A stretch of DNA of 64,000 nucleotides, from assembly GCA_032622095.1 (NCBI GenBank), contig CP136065.1:218840151-218904150 (forward strand), given 5' to 3'. The DNA is from Siphonodentalium dalli. Its lineage: Eukaryota > Mollusca > Scaphopoda > Gadilida > Siphonodentaliidae. The notes beneath the pieces were generated by a model. That model worked only from the letters and a program-made list of their open reading frames with translations, searched no databases and had not been told where the DNA came from. Shown here one piece after another: positions 10,301 through 22,300 of the stretch; the stretch's first letter is position 1, and the number at the start of each line of letters is the position of its first letter. The translations under genes and the position numbers were made by a program.

Positions 10301-13300
10301 TTTATTTGTTGTAAATGTTTATTTATTGTTTGTTTATTTTTCATGTTTGTTTTCCTGTTTTAAAAAAAACTTGTTTTTTTTAAATTCCCCTTTGTTCAGG
10401 TTTGTTTGTTTTTTTAAATTAATTTTTTTGTTGTAATTTTTTTTTTCTTCAATTTTGTTTGCCTGACCTGAGCCTGTGGTGACCAGTGACCAAACTCAAG
10501 AACATTTAGACCAATGTCAACACATTTCAACCACTTACCCACTCTTAATTGGTGCCCGGACGAACGAAGAATGTATTAAATTTGGTCATTTATTAGTATA
10601 AGTCGCTCTTGTACACGGAACTATCAGAATAATTGAGCCGCGAAATTATTGATTATTTTCGAACCGAGCGGTCACGTGACTCTGATCTGAAGCAAAGGAT
10701 TTACGGCTACAAAAAAAAGTGTACCCAACTCCGGAAACATGAACGTATGATTGGTGTTATTGGGCCATGAAAATCTGCAGTAGCGTGTTTTTTCAACGCT
10801 TAGTATACAGCATAGGGGTATTATTTATTTACAAGAGACAGCTAAAACAAGCTGTAATCGGCAAATTGTATTCTCGGTTCATTTTATTAGTTGTTCGGGT
10901 GCGGCAACCGATCACACGTTTTAGTGTTACCGGTATAGGAATGGGGTATCGCGAACTTAGGAAACGCAACGGGACTCCAGAGAAAACCTATGTAATTTTG
11001 ATTTAGCAGTAGGAAACTACTATTTTCAACTTTTACTAAGTTCAGACATTGATGTTCGCCTTACTGAAGCTTTAATTTGGATCAACGGCGAAATAACAAG
11101 TAGTTTCAGAACAAAGTTTGATGTAGTGTTCGTTACTATTTTTAGTAGTCAAAACTACATATGCATAGTGCACGATGGGAGAGACTTGAAGGCGTAGTAT
11201 ACAACTACGACTAATAGAGTCGAGTAGCCAACCAATCGGAAAGCTTGATTTCAATAACAAAGTCACGTGAGATACAATATTGTTTAATAGTGTTATTTTG
11301 GTAAAATTTCAGTAAAAAATTGGAGAAATTTTGACTAAATATTTTACTGTTATTTTGGTGAAATTTCACTGAAATTTTGGTGAAATTTCACTGAATTTTG
11401 ACTAAATTTTTTACTGTTATTTCACTGAAATTTCACTCAACATTTTCTCTTGGGAATTGGGCAAATATTTCCTTTATGACAAATGAAACATGAATAACTG
11501 ATTGAAAGAGAAGTAAGTGTTTATACTCTTGCTATTACGTTTTCTCTAAATATTTTGTTATTTTTAACAAGTTCAAAGATGAATTCAGGGTTCCAGACTA
11601 ATTTTTTACAAGTTTACAATTGGTATTCCATATCAAACATCAGCTCCATCAGTGAATATATCTGCAAATAGACTGAGTGTTTTTATATAATGTAAGGTAC
11701 TCGAAGTAGTAAATAAATTATTCCAACAACATAAATTAATGAGTATACATATAATTCAGAGCAGAAACACCTCCCTATAATGATAAACCCCAGCTAGTGC
11801 AGACATATTGTGTAGAAATCCCATAACAGTAACATCAGAGCAGACATACCCCTATACCCCCTACATACCCTACATACACTACATACCCTACATACCCCCA
11901 TACCCTACATACCCCCATACCCTACATACGACACATACCCTACATACCACACATACCCTACATACCATACATACCCCCATACCCTATATGACCCAGCTCA
12001 GGTTAGACCTGCATACACTTCCTACTGAAAATATCAGAGTAGATAACTAATCCTGTAATGGATATCTGATCATCTTGTCGTCCCATATACAATATTAAAT
12101 TAAACAGTTTCTCATGTTCATGGCGAGTACACCATGCAGTGTTATTTACGAGAGCGACCATTTTCGTCAGTTTATAATGATGTCATTAAAAAGTGTGTAC
12201 ATACAACTTCATACACCACAGCTTTCCATTTGATGCATGTTATATGGTATTGTGTAAAATGTTAACACTCCATCTACACATACTAGTATGCTGTTGCTTA
12301 AACTATTTATGTGTGTGAGTGGGATTTGAGCATCTCTTGGGCGAGGCTCTGCCAAGTCCAATTGATGCCATATCACCCAAGCGGGCATAACCGTTTAAGC
12401 GATAGCATTAGCCACATATTATATTTATCCATTGCACAAAACTGGCCTTTTTAGAGGGGAATTCTGTCATTTTCCTAAGATTTTCATTCATTACTTCGAT
12501 GACGCCCTTACGTTAATAAGATCAAGCAAACTAATTAGTATTAATGATGTGGGCAAACCAGAGTGCTGCTTAGAGCGATATAGTTTGTTAGTTTTTGTAT
12601 ATTAAGTCTTGTATTGATAGTTTATAGATCTCTTAGAGCGAAAACGCATATCCATTTTTTGCATTTTGTATCATTTACGGTAAATTATGGACGAAAAACG
12701 TTCCAAAATCACAATGACATCATTTTAATAGGCCGGATGACATCCCTAGTTACCTGCGCAAGTTGCATATACAATTACATCACCTACCTAATATAGCAAC
12801 ATTGACCTAATAAAGATACATTGACAAAATAAACCTAACTAGCTTTATGTAGGCAACAGAGGTAGTGAGCAGTGGATAATGTCATTCTAATTGCTAAATG
12901 GTTCTAATGTTATAATGTTGTCATGTTTTCTCTTTACTACAAAGTGATATCAGGTATGCTAAATCCGTCTAGTTCAAAGTTGTTGCAGTTCACACATCAA
13001 ATATGGAAAACTGTTATGTCACTGGTCCACTATCTGTTAACAAATTTACCAAGGGGGGCCAAGACATTTAATTTATATGACTTTCTGACACCACAGACCT
13101 GTTAATCCTATGTAGTAGCCGTTCTTTACATAAGCTGCTGTCTCCTCTTCGCTGGCCAACCATGCATTAATTATTACCGGAGGTAGGTTCTTGTATTCTT
13201 TTAATATTGAGATGACATCCTCATGGGCTTTTCTTCCATAAAGCAGCAAAGGCTTCCGTAACTCACATGCGAGCTCTACCTGCAATCAACATACATATGG

Positions 13301-16300
13301 ATGAATGAAAGCTCCATCTGTAATAACCAACATACATATGGATGAATGAGTAAAGGAAATATGGTATGATTATGTGGAGCTCCGTGGTCCAGTGGTTAGC
13401 GTGTCGGACTTGTATTTGCTGTAAACACATCGATACAGGTTCAGTCAATGAGTCTTCACACAGCAGTGGCTTGGCCGCTTTGAGCGACATGCAATTGTCA
13501 GATTGCTCGCTGTTTCAAAACCTGCACTAAGTTGTAACCCTTGAGCAAGGTCGCTCATACTGTGTCGGCTTCGCATCATTCATGCGTTAAATGAGTACCA
13601 GTCAGCTTGTCATATATACTGATGAATATCAGATCATGTTCTGATCAAACTAGCAGCGCGTGCAATGGCTGCAGCCGGTTCATTGGTTGGCTTGTACAAA
13701 TGACTGGGGTAATATTGTACCAAGCATGTTAGAGCAAGTAATTGGTTAATCGCTATATAAAACTGGTCATTATTATTATTATTATCAAACAAAAATGTGG
13801 TCAAATTTTCAAGTTGAAAAAGCTCAGAATCCGAAAATGTATTTATATGATTAAACGAAATTGTTTGTGGCATTTTCGGTATTTTGCAGGAAATTTGAGA
13901 CATTCTATGTACACTTTCAATAAACTAAATTCTAGATCGTAGCTTCTGTGGAATCCCAAAACCTTATGAGCCTTCTTCTATGTTGGCTATATATGGCAAC
14001 ATTAATAAATGCTGCACTTAACCCTTTCAGTGCCAGGGGCGATCTCATCGGCCCTAATTTACAGTCTGTAAAATCGGCCCTAAAAAATAAAAAAACATTT
14101 GTTTTTTTTTTATTTTCGATTTGTTTTTTTTTTGGGTTGAATTTTTTGTGGGTATGCTTAAAGGGGTACTGTACGCCATTTTCAATAAATTCCCGGTGAT
14201 AACAACGATCTATTATCGATACTATATAGAAATATAAGTAATTTGAGTCGAAGATGTATTCTGTAAACGCTCAGGTTAATAGGCTATCTTAAAATGTAAT
14301 AATTTAAAAGTTAATAATTTAATATAAATTGATTTTATGGCTCCAGCCATAAAATGGCGTCTCTTAAAATTCGAATTTCCGTGTACAAAACGTAATCAAA
14401 TTATAATTGAGGGATACTGGATTAGGAAAACAATTGCACACACGATCGTTTGAAACATTATGCTTATACGGGGAGAAAACCCAAGCCACTCATTGACTAG
14501 TGACGGTACACTAACTTAAATGAGTATATGGGACTACTAAGCATATAATATAATGTTTATTTGATTCATTTGGTTGAAAACTTTACAAAAATTACTCGAC
14601 AACGACAATTTGTATTTTTGCATTCCGGTAAATTTGCCATCCGTAACAATACTTCGTACTCAACAGACTTTCAAAAAATGGAAAAGTTGTTACCTTATTC
14701 TCCGACTCGGGGATTATAGAAACCAACAACAACATCTTGGGTACAGTACCCCTTTAAGCATGCTATAGCGAATTTAAAAACAAACTGGTTAAAATCTTAG
14801 GGGCATGTTATAACTCAAAACTATCACCAAGTATTCATAGTAATAATTTTGATGCCCATGAAAAACGTAAGATTCCCTGGCACTAAACCTACAAAATAAG
14901 TCTGTTAAAGAATATAAGAAAAAATTATTAAAATTGTAAATAATTATAAAAAATAACAAATGATGAAAAATTGTTAGGCCAATGCATTCTCTTATATATG
15001 CGAGGCGACCTATGGTCGACTCGCATATATAAGAGAATGCATTGGCACAGGGTATATGGGTTGATACAAAAATCGGACCTGGCACTGAAAGGGTTAAACA
15101 AAATCCTATAATACAACATGGAGGCTACTAAAATGAAAATCAGAAGATGTATGGTAAAAACAAATTGCCTGACTTTACAAACCACTTTTATAAAACTTTC
15201 TTTCTGGGATTCCTGGTTGGCCGTGTCTTTAGTATTATCAAGACCACATTCTCCGATAGCAACACAGGCTTCATGCTGGGCCATGGCTCTCAGCTGAGAA
15301 CCACTCTTCTTTGTCCAGAATTGTTCATAATCCAGGCCTGGAATAAATAAAACGGAACCAACTTTCAGTAATGCCCTAAATAAATGACTCCTTAACCACA
15401 GCAGAATTATGGGTAACTTTTCAGGATTTAGTCGGAAATATGGCTTGTTGCCATTCAACAGAACGCTTTCGTCGAGAGCTTTCTGATGAATGGCAACAAG
15501 CCATATTTCTGACTAAATCCTGAAAAGTTACACATAATTCTGCTGTGATTAAGGAATCGATTATTGAGGGAATTACTGTAAGTTCAAGATGGACACATTA
15601 GCCTAGTTCAGCCACACATATGTGTAACTTGTAAAACGTGTTGCCATTACCAACGAAAGACACCCGACTCACATGATCATTCCACCTGCACATACAGTAA
15701 TGCCCTGAGAGCTTTTCCGATGTATGGCAACAAGCCATATTTCCGAATAAATCCTGAAAAGTTACCCATAATTCTGCTGTGGTTAAAGGAGTCGATTAAT
15801 TAGGGCATTACTGTACATATAAACTGTTTAGAAGTTTTGTGTCAAACATGTAGAAATTGGTTAGAAGGGTATGCAAATTAAGGATTTCTAACATGGTGTT
15901 TGTGAGATCATGTTAGAAAACAGGTTTCTCACTTAATTCTAACATGAGAAAATTTCTCACATGAATTCTGGTATGGTTTTACATTAGATATTCGCCCATT
16001 TAATCTAAGTTAGAATTTCTCATGTGAGATCTCGCGAGAAATCATGACTTTGATTTTTTCAACAATAAAACTTCTCTGGATATTCTAAGTCAGAATTTCT
16101 CAGGTGAGATCTCACGAGAAATCATAACTTTGACTTTCACTGCTATATATATGAAATCTCTGAATATTCTAAGTCAGAATTTGCTTTTCTCAACAATAAT
16201 ATTTGATTTGATTTATTCTTATAACATTTATTTCTTAGTATCATAATATGTACATCCTGACAAGATACATACTGTACATACTAGAGCTTGGAAATATCAG

Positions 16301-19300
16301 GCCTCTGTTTACAACACAACACAATTTGGGAGTCTTAGACCCATGTTATGGCAATTGTCTCAACGTAATTAATTTATTATCAGTACGAAACGTGTGGCAA
16401 AGAAGAACTCTCAAGTGTTCCACTGTATGTATATTGATGAAGTTTTTTTAATTTGGGATGGCGACCTCGAGAGTTTAAGGGAGTTCAGAGACCATGCGTG
16501 CAAATGCGATCGAGCTCAGATATCATCAGGAGAGCTTTCCGATGAATGGCAACAAGCCATGTATGTAGCTTGCTGATATCTTTGGAAAATATAGAAAAAG
16601 AATAAATTTGAAATTTACCAGGGGTGATATCTTGCTGCCACTTTCGAGAAAATTAAGATGTAGATTCCTGATGCTGTGGCTGTAACCAATATATACATGT
16701 TATACACAGCTTAGAAGGATAGGCCAGTTACCTGCAGTAAAGTACATGAATCCTTTAAAATGTGAAGCCAGTCGTTTCATCTTACTTTGATTATCTAGGC
16801 GACCTAATACTATAATCTTCTCTGTCCCTGTAATGTAGTAACATGGAATGCATTATAACCAAGACTTGATATAGTGTCTGTCATTTTCAGAATGAGGTCC
16901 CCAGAGGGTGAATTTAGTGATGCTATCCCACACAGTGGACTAGTGTCACTAAATTCATCCTCTGGGGACCTCATTCTGCTTAGGCCTCATCTTCTGGGAA
17001 GTATCTATAGTCTCAAATTAACATCGTTTTTAGTTGCTTTTTCCCTTTCGTTCAGTTTCTATAACACCTAATTTTCAGAAGATAAAATGCATAATTGAGG
17101 TGACTAATGGATGAACATCACCAACTTCAACTGGGTAACTTCAATTTGATTCTAGGTCTTCCATAGCAGTTGAGGCCTCAGCAGAATGAGGTTTCTAGAG
17201 GGTGAATTTGGTGACACTAGACCACCGTGCTGGATAGCGTCAATATATGTTCCCTCTGGGGACCTCATTCTGCAAATGACAGACACACTTCAAGGCTTGA
17301 TTATAACATGAATATATAGACAGAACACAACGCGCATCCTAATCGAGAATCTTTTATCGAATGAGTTGCGGATGGCGCAAATATAACTTTGCGCCGTCTG
17401 CAACGAGTTCGATAAAAGATTCGAGATTATGATGCAAGTTGTGTTCTGTATTTATTCTACACCGTTCAATCAGATAAGTTCAATCCATGAATGTCACATC
17501 CATTGTTACTATAGCTACTTTTATTGTGATTTAAGTCTGACAAATAACCATTAATTATGGGGGATCACCGGAAGCGGGTGATCGACGTAATGTACGTCAT
17601 CTTTCTTGGCGACAACGTCAACAAGAATAGTTACGGCTTGTATTCCACTAGACGTATACACTAATATGTATTCAATGGCTGGAATTCCGTTGAATACATG
17701 TGCCTCACGTCAATGGGTGTGGAATAAAAAAGTTTCTTACTGTATGTTCCCTCTGGGGACCTCATTCTGCAAATGACAGACACACTTCAAGGCTTGATTA
17801 TAACATGAATATAAAAGTTTCTTAGCTAATACATTTTCATGGGAGGCCAAATTCATATTTAATGACGTTACGCTTATTCGTAAATGGCTCCCTTAGAACT
17901 CCATTATGCTTAAAAGTAATGCCATTATGCTTAAGCTTTATTCCAATCGCTTAAGCGTAATTGGTTTTTATTGCTTACTACCTTGCATATAATGGTATCA
18001 TCTAAGGTAAATATCCTGGGCGTAGCCAAATATATTTGCTCTTGAAGTATCTATTTAGAATCGGCTGCATCCATTTGAGAGATTTTGAGAGATTGCAGAA
18101 TGAGGTCTCAAGAAGGTGAATTTAGTGATGCTAGCTCGCTATGCGGGATATAGCGTCAATAAATTAAATTCACCCTCTGGGGACCTCATTCTGCAAATGA
18201 CAGGCTTATATATCTTCAACTAAGATTGACTTTTCCATTTCAGATAACATAACGTCTGAATCGAGCACAAATGAAATATTGACTCTTTTGTTTGGGATGA
18301 TTTATCGGGCGATAAACAAAGGTAATGATTTTGATACAAAGTCACTTTATATAATGTGTTCTAATAATGATGCCGTTTTTTGCCAATTTGTAAAAATATC
18401 CTATTTTGACATGATTATTCACAATTCTTCTCTGAACACCCCAGCAGAGTGTTTCATATCATATATCACTGGAATCACAGATACATGAAACTCATTATAT
18501 ATTGTGGATCTTCATTAAAAACTAATAATAAGCAACATATTTAGATACTGAAAACCAACAATCTGAGACAAAATCTTATCTCGAAATAATCTTTATGCAA
18601 AAAAAAAAAATTTGTGTGTGGCAGATCCTCATTAAATTAAATTAAATGCATAGTTTCAAACTCATCCACAGACCAATCAAATCAGGAATATTTTGTCAAA
18701 TGCACATACATGTACTAGTACAAGCATGGGAATTTCCAAATGAATCTTACCACAAGCTCTTGGTCTCTTGATCATGGGTCTCCAATCCGACATGAACTGT
18801 TTGTTCACCAGGTCGGTACCGACATCCACCATTCTGTACATAAATCTTATTTTCGTTTCCAGTGGCCTCTCTGGTATTGTTACTGGCTTTGTCTGGTAGA
18901 CACCCTCATCAGTTTGCTTCCATGTTGTTTTGAAAATATCTTCCAGTTCATGAGAAATGTCAATGTAATAGTCATCAATCTTCCTGAAAAATAGAAATGT
19001 GTCGTCAAAAACAATAAGCAGTTATTTTAGTTATATATAGGAGATATAGCACAGTAGCAATGTGTTGTCAAATACGATAAGCAGTTATTTTAGTTATAGT
19101 TTGGAGAATTCTTAAAGAAGGAACAATTCCAATATTACAGAAACTTGATCAATAGTCAGATTTTTTACTTATACATACGTCATTACATTAAATACAGTAA
19201 TGCCCTAATTAATCGACTCCCTAACCACAGCAGAATTATGGATAACTTTTCAGGATTTAGTCAGAAATATTATTTTTAAAAGTATAATACATTTTTCCTT

Positions 19301-22300
19301 AAAGAAAGCCTGAACACTGAACTATATGGATATATGTCCTGCTTTGTAAACCACAGTAGGGAAGGGGTTAACTTTTTGGTCGCCTCCCGACGTCTATTGG
19401 CTTGCCCAGATTAGTCACGCATGAACTGTCCCAATATAACTGGCTGTACGCGCGCTTTATTCTTCAGTTTTATTTCCGACTCAATCAGGAGATTGGCGAG
19501 TTGCGGGGTTGGGAATGGCACCGCCATGGGAGGGACCTATTTCCGTTTATTCCCAGGCACAAAAAAACCTTCACACCAAAATTAATAAGAGTGCACTGAG
19601 TTTCCTGGTTTCAAAGAACATGGGGAGCAGACGTTAACCCTTTCATGATGGGAGCTGCGTTGGTGCAGCATTAACCCTTTACCCAACAGAAGGGCCCTGT
19701 GCCAATGCATTCTCTTATATATGCGAGTCGACCATAGGTCGCCTCGCATATATAAGAGAATGCATTGGCTTAACACATTAAAAATTATAAAATTGTTAAA
19801 GAATGTAAGAAAAAATGGTAAAAAGTGTTAAAAAAAAGATTTTTTTTTAGGCCAATGCATTCTCTTATATATGCGAGGCGACCTATGGTCGACTCGCATA
19901 TATAAGAGAATGCATTGGCACAGGGCATAACTGTAACCATCACAATGTGGTCAATGAGCCGGTTCCAATGATATCCATATTTGTATGGTTTTATTGAGAC
20001 AGACCCAAGATAATTTAGGCTGTTGCAGCTTTATTTGGCCGGTTTTGGCCGGTTTGTTGGGTAAAGGGTTAAAGATCCTGTGCCAGTGAATTATCTTATT
20101 TATGCGAGTCCTCCATAGGGAGTCTCGCACAAATAAGAGATTATGCACTGGCTTAGAAGTTCAAGGTAAATAGTGTTAGGCCAATGCATTCTCTTATATA
20201 TGCGAGGTTCCCTATGGGATTCTCGCATATATAAGACTAGCAGGTGACCCGACTTCGTCCGGGCTTTGACCTTGAATTGACCATTTTGAAGGTCAAGGTC
20301 AGGTCGGAGTCACTATTTGACCCGTCCAAAACACTCCCCCGGACAAAATTACCCGTAGGTATCAAATTTCGTCGAAATCCATCCAGCAGTTTTCCCGGCC
20401 ATAGCTAACAGACAAAGAAACAGACAGAAGTCCCACAATATATATTAGATCATTTGTGGGTACCCGTTTCAAGGTGAAGGTCACCTTGGGCGGAAAAACT
20501 GACCCGATGAAAATCTCCCCCATTCCCAGGAACCCCTAAGTGCGATCACAGACATAAAAATCACACAACACGCTCATGTCTGTACACAGACACAACACGC
20601 TCATGTCTGGATACATACACGCTCTTTATCAATGACACTGCGGATACGAATGCTCTTTAACTATCATGCGATTAACCCATGAATTTCCATTGCGGTGGTG
20701 GGGGATTGGAGAATGAGTGCGATGACACTCCATCTGGGATTTTACCCTTATATAGGAAGTTTGGGCTCAATCTGTCCAGCAGTTTTCCCGGCCATAGCTA
20801 ACAGACAAACAAACAGACAAACAGAAGTCCCAAAATATATAGTAGATAATGCATTGGCACAGGGTTTTCGGAAAATTTCAGGAAGCTCCAGTCATGAAAG
20901 GGTTAAGGAAGCTATAATTTGCTTGTTGTCCAATCTTCTTTCTTAATCTTTGTGTATCTGTATGTGTATTGTGTTTATGTTTCTGTTATGTTTGATTTCT
21001 AATAAAATATTGTGTGTACTAAATAAGATATACATGATCAAAAGTTTCAATTGATTTGGAAAAAAATTAAACCCCTATTACACTGCACGGGCATTCCACC
21101 AGAGATTTAATCTCAGTTAAGCTAAAACAATTTGCCATACTGAGATGTAAAGTTGTAGTTGTATATATAGTAAAAGCAGACATTTTATAGTAACTTACGT
21201 GTAACTACAATCGATCACTTTATCAACTAGTTTCTTTGGAACAATAATCTTCCCAAAGCTGCGACTTTTCCCGTTCTTGTCTGTGTATAATTCTATCTTG
21301 GTGCGTCCATTTTTAGGAAGTTTGAGAACTTTCTTCAGAGTTTCGACAGTCGTACGGTCATTCAGGTTTGCTAGAATTGTAATATATCGCTACAATACAC
21401 ATATAGTCAACAAGCCTTGAAATAGTGTGTCTGTCATTTGCAGAATGAGGTCCCCAGAGGGTGAATTTAGTGATGCTACCCCGCATAGCAGGCTAGCATC
21501 ACCAAATTCACCCTCTGGGAACCTCATTCTGCTGAGGAGTAAGCAGAATGAGGTCCCCAGAGGGTGAATTTGGTGATGCTAGCCCGCTATGCGGGGTAGC
21601 ATCACTAAATTCACCCTCTGGGGACCTCATTCTGCAAATGACAGACACACTATTTCAAGGCTTGATAGTCAACATTAACCCTTCCATGACTGGAGCTTCC
21701 TGAACTTTTCTGAAAACCCAGTTCCAAATTCCAATGCATTCTCTTATATATGCAAGTCTCCCATAGCGAGCCTCGCATATTTTAGAGAATACATTGGCTA
21801 ACGATATTTACCTTGACCTTGTAAGCCAGTGCATTCTCTTATATATGTGAGGCAAGCTCCCTATGGGAGACTCACATATATAAGAGAATGCACTGGCACA
21901 GGATATTTAATGCTGTACCAGCGAAGCTCCCATCATGAAAGGGTTAATAAAGCTGAAGAATCCATAAAGTGAAAGTATTTATCTGACAAACACTTTTATA
22001 ATTATTTATTACAGGTCCAAACCACTCCAATAAATAATAATAAGATGAAAACTAATTAAATTGTTGATGACTGTTTTTGTGTTGCGGACTCTGACAAAAT
22101 GTTTGATTATTTGCTAATGTAGCTAGTGAAACTTAACATTTGTCTCGGTCATGAATGAGATAATTCTCAGTATCCACTAAAAGGGGTACTGTACACTAAA
22201 TCCGACCATTTATGGGATCATCTCCTTTATACTCAACAGATTTATGCAACAAATGAATGAATTTGAGCCATGGATTTCTGCAAAATACACTTGTGTGCTC

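Larger units (their letters stand above)
7418..11454. mobile_element. 4.0-kb transposon-like insertion with inverted ends CCCAAGAGAAAAT
   Basis: It begins CCCAAGAGAAAAT and ends ATTTTCTCTTGGG, flanked on both sides by AATT. Gene C has a single AATT at the matching point (cagtaattgggc, about 37471), so AATT is the target duplication and gene C is an empty site. Both subterminal regions are filled with TTTCACTGAAA-type palindromic repeats (7440-7560, 11300-11440). Inside are foldbacks at 8888-9047 and 9902-10034, a tandem repeat at 7590-7910 and T-rich repeats at 10100-10460. There is no recognisable transposase. A 78-codon plus frame at 9153-9389 with CDVILCVKCAKPRCVYS could be a remnant of a zinc-binding transposase segment, but this is weak. 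Confidence 0.7.
7393..13098 (-). other. Gene A intron 6
   Basis: 5.7 kb. Most of it is the 4.0-kb insertion at 7418-11454. The rest (11455-13098) is clearly related to the same intron of unit B (28497-29860), and its first stretch also to gene C (from 37477). It holds a short CATACC-type tandem repeat at 11845-11990. I see no coding exon in it. Confidence 0.6.
13280..15182 (-). other. Gene A intron 5
   Basis: Contains a two-unit acceptor repeat (13280-13350), a SINE (13378-13790) and a large TTAA element (14018-15097) with another nested in it. No exon is seen. Confidence 0.6.
15338..16731 (-). other. Gene A intron 4
   Basis: Holds two TA-type palindromic elements (15366-15578 and 15695-15813) and diverged repeats of 'agaatttctca(g/t)gtgagatctc' at 15880-16190. 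A small piece of the TA element is at 16526-16563. Nothing coding is seen. Confidence 0.55.
16828..18750 (-). other. Gene A intron 3
   Basis: Contains an 8-bp-duplicating element (16860-17299), a foldback (17321-17449), a 70-bp direct repeat (17247-17315 and 17744-17814) and a partial hAT-like fragment (18090-18200). No exon is seen in 18205-18750. Confidence 0.55.
19634..20906. mobile_element. TTAA-flanked MITE (ends CCCTTTCATGA), carrying two nested insertions
   Basis: TTAA-CCCTTTCATGATGGGAGC at the left and CTCCAGTCATGAAAGGG-TTAA at the right. Inside are another TTAA element (19671-20072), palindromes at 20073-20153 and 20178 onward, and a retroelement-like insertion (20236-20847) that splits the second palindrome. 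Confidence 0.75.
18984..21198 (-). other. Gene A intron 2
   Basis: 2.2 kb. In gene C the same intron is only about 310 bases (44286-44594). The extra length is a TA-MITE fragment (19195-19272), a repeat related to 30412-30700 (19288-19575) and the large nested TTAA element (19634-20906). Confidence 0.6.

Noticed and set aside
18740-18994. 84-codon plus-strand frame (and 100-codon frame at 43994-44296)
   Set aside because: Both are antisense to exon 3 of genes A and C, which fit splice phases and the TatD motif on the minus strand.
19703-19770. Hairpin considered as a microRNA precursor
   Set aside because: It is a high-copy palindrome within transposable elements and symmetric over its whole length; small-RNA origin is possible but not a microRNA gene on this evidence.
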